Assembly (NCBI RefSeq): GCF_003001695.1
Contig: NZ_PVYX01000002.1
Location: forward strand, 496,001 to 560,000
Reading direction: 5' to 3'
Source: Flagellimonas meridianipacifica
GTDB lineage: Bacteria; Bacteroidota; Bacteroidia; Flavobacteriales; Flavobacteriaceae
DNA length: 64,000 nt
Position numbers and translations under genes: made by a program. The notes beneath the pieces were generated by a model that worked only from the letters and a program-made list of their open reading frames with translations, was not told the origin of the DNA and searched no databases. Positions 63,762 through 64,000 of the stretch are shown here, in pieces (position 1 is the first letter of the stretch; each line of letters begins with the position of its first letter).

Positions 63762-63790
63762 AAAAAAAAGCCTCAGATGAGACTTTTTAG
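63762..63790 (-). terminator. Terminator of the DUF2795 gene
   Basis: On the minus strand a 7-bp stem AGTCTCA / TGAGGCT (one G-U) with a 2-nt loop precedes a run of eight U. It lies about 21 bases after the stop at 63811. Confidence 0.8.
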
Positions 63791-63810
63791 TTTGCTTTAT
63801 GATTGCGGAA

Positions 63811-64000
63811 TCAATACTCGTCCTCATTCCAGAGGTAATCTTCTTCCGTAGGATAATCAGGCCAAATTTCCTCAATGGATTCATACACTTCGCCTCCTTC
63901 TTCTTCCATGGATTGTAAGTTTTCCACAACTTCCAAGGGGGCACCTGTTCTAATGGCGTAATCTATAAGTTCGTCTTTGGTGGCTGGCCAAGGCGCATCA
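63811..64000 (-). CDS. DUF2795-domain protein, 5' end cut by window edge
   Basis: The minus strand reads in one frame from base 63999 to a stop at 63811: APWPATKDELIDYAIRTGAP, then VVENLQSMEEEGGEVYESIE and an end in YPTEEDYLWNEDEY. That is the complete C-terminal part of the small DUF2795 protein of Flavobacteriaceae (about 70 residues in total), of which roughly the first ten residues are missing. The family is named without a known activity. A terminator follows and secA is downstream. Confidence 0.88.
   Translation of the reverse strand, partial: DAPWPATKDELIDYAIRTGAPLEVVENLQSMEEEGGEVYESIEEIWPDYPTEEDYLWNEDEY

Noticed and set aside
1..64000. Search for CRISPR arrays, tRNA/rRNA genes, insertion sequences and prophage genes
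   Set aside because: No regularly spaced repeats, cloverleaf, transposase or integrase could be recognised in any gap or gene.

Overview
The window is a gene-dense chromosomal segment from a member of the Bacteroidota, most likely a marine Flavobacteriaceae (genus not resolvable by eye). The evidence is the gene content: a type IX secretion (T9SS) gliding-type C-terminal domain, SusC/FecA-like TonB receptor, DUF5606, DUF2795, a SecA of about 1120 residues, and Bacteroidota-style promoters (TTG, about 20 nt, TAnnTTTG) instead of strong Shine-Dalgarno sites. Base composition is moderately AT-rich throughout. I see no tRNA, rRNA, CRISPR array, insertion sequence or prophage.

Layout. 1-4.2 kb: peptidase T (cut by the left edge), a small secreted protein, pyrD, a LysE-type exporter and HMG-CoA lyase. 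4.2-10.7 kb: the most distinctive locus, a four-gene operon-like run of a DUF4856 lipoprotein, an imelysin-like lipoprotein, a membrane protein that aligns along its full length with vitamin K-dependent gamma-glutamyl carboxylase (HTTM family), and a TonB-dependent receptor. A promoter and an imperfect 23-bp dyad lie in front. It is best read as an iron or metal acquisition locus. 10.7-17.4 kb: a Cys-rich small protein, guaB, a thioredoxin-like protein, lysA and a LON-domain gene transcribed divergently, and sucC. 17.4-19.8 kb: a tandem pair of small secreted paralogues, a TerB-like protein and hsp20. 19.8-28.1 kb: uvrB, a T9SS cargo protein, a two-gene ABC transporter, an uncharacterised protein with kinase-fold-like landmarks, NdpA and a pRiA4b ORF-3-like protein.

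28.1-36.3 kb: a long minus-strand run of four glycosyltransferases followed by tsaC, cca and ctaA, plus dapD. 36.3-43.3 kb: ruvX, def, DUF5606, a secreted glycan-degrading operon (GH3, SGNH esterase, GH20) and mazG. 43.3-50.1 kb: a MATE pump, then PAP2, a GT39 (ArnT-like) transferase, a flippase-like protein and a GtrB-like GT2. These make a plausible polyprenyl-phosphate-sugar pathway. MeaB follows. 50.2-52.8 kb: an ECF sigma factor, a putative anti-sigma factor and a DUF4097-like protein interrupted by a highly charged helix. 52.9-64 kb: lipoprotein MsrA, a cytoplasmic M23-type protein, a secreted amidohydrolase and M14 carboxypeptidase pair, an orphan histidine kinase, secA, and a DUF2795 gene cut by the right edge.

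Most of the window is ordinary housekeeping. The strongest candidates for something little described are the carboxylase-like gene embedded in the imelysin/TonB locus, the kinase-fold-like protein at 25.4-26.5 kb, and the sigma/anti-sigma/DUF4097-like operon. All functional calls come from motif and family recognition by eye; no database search was run.
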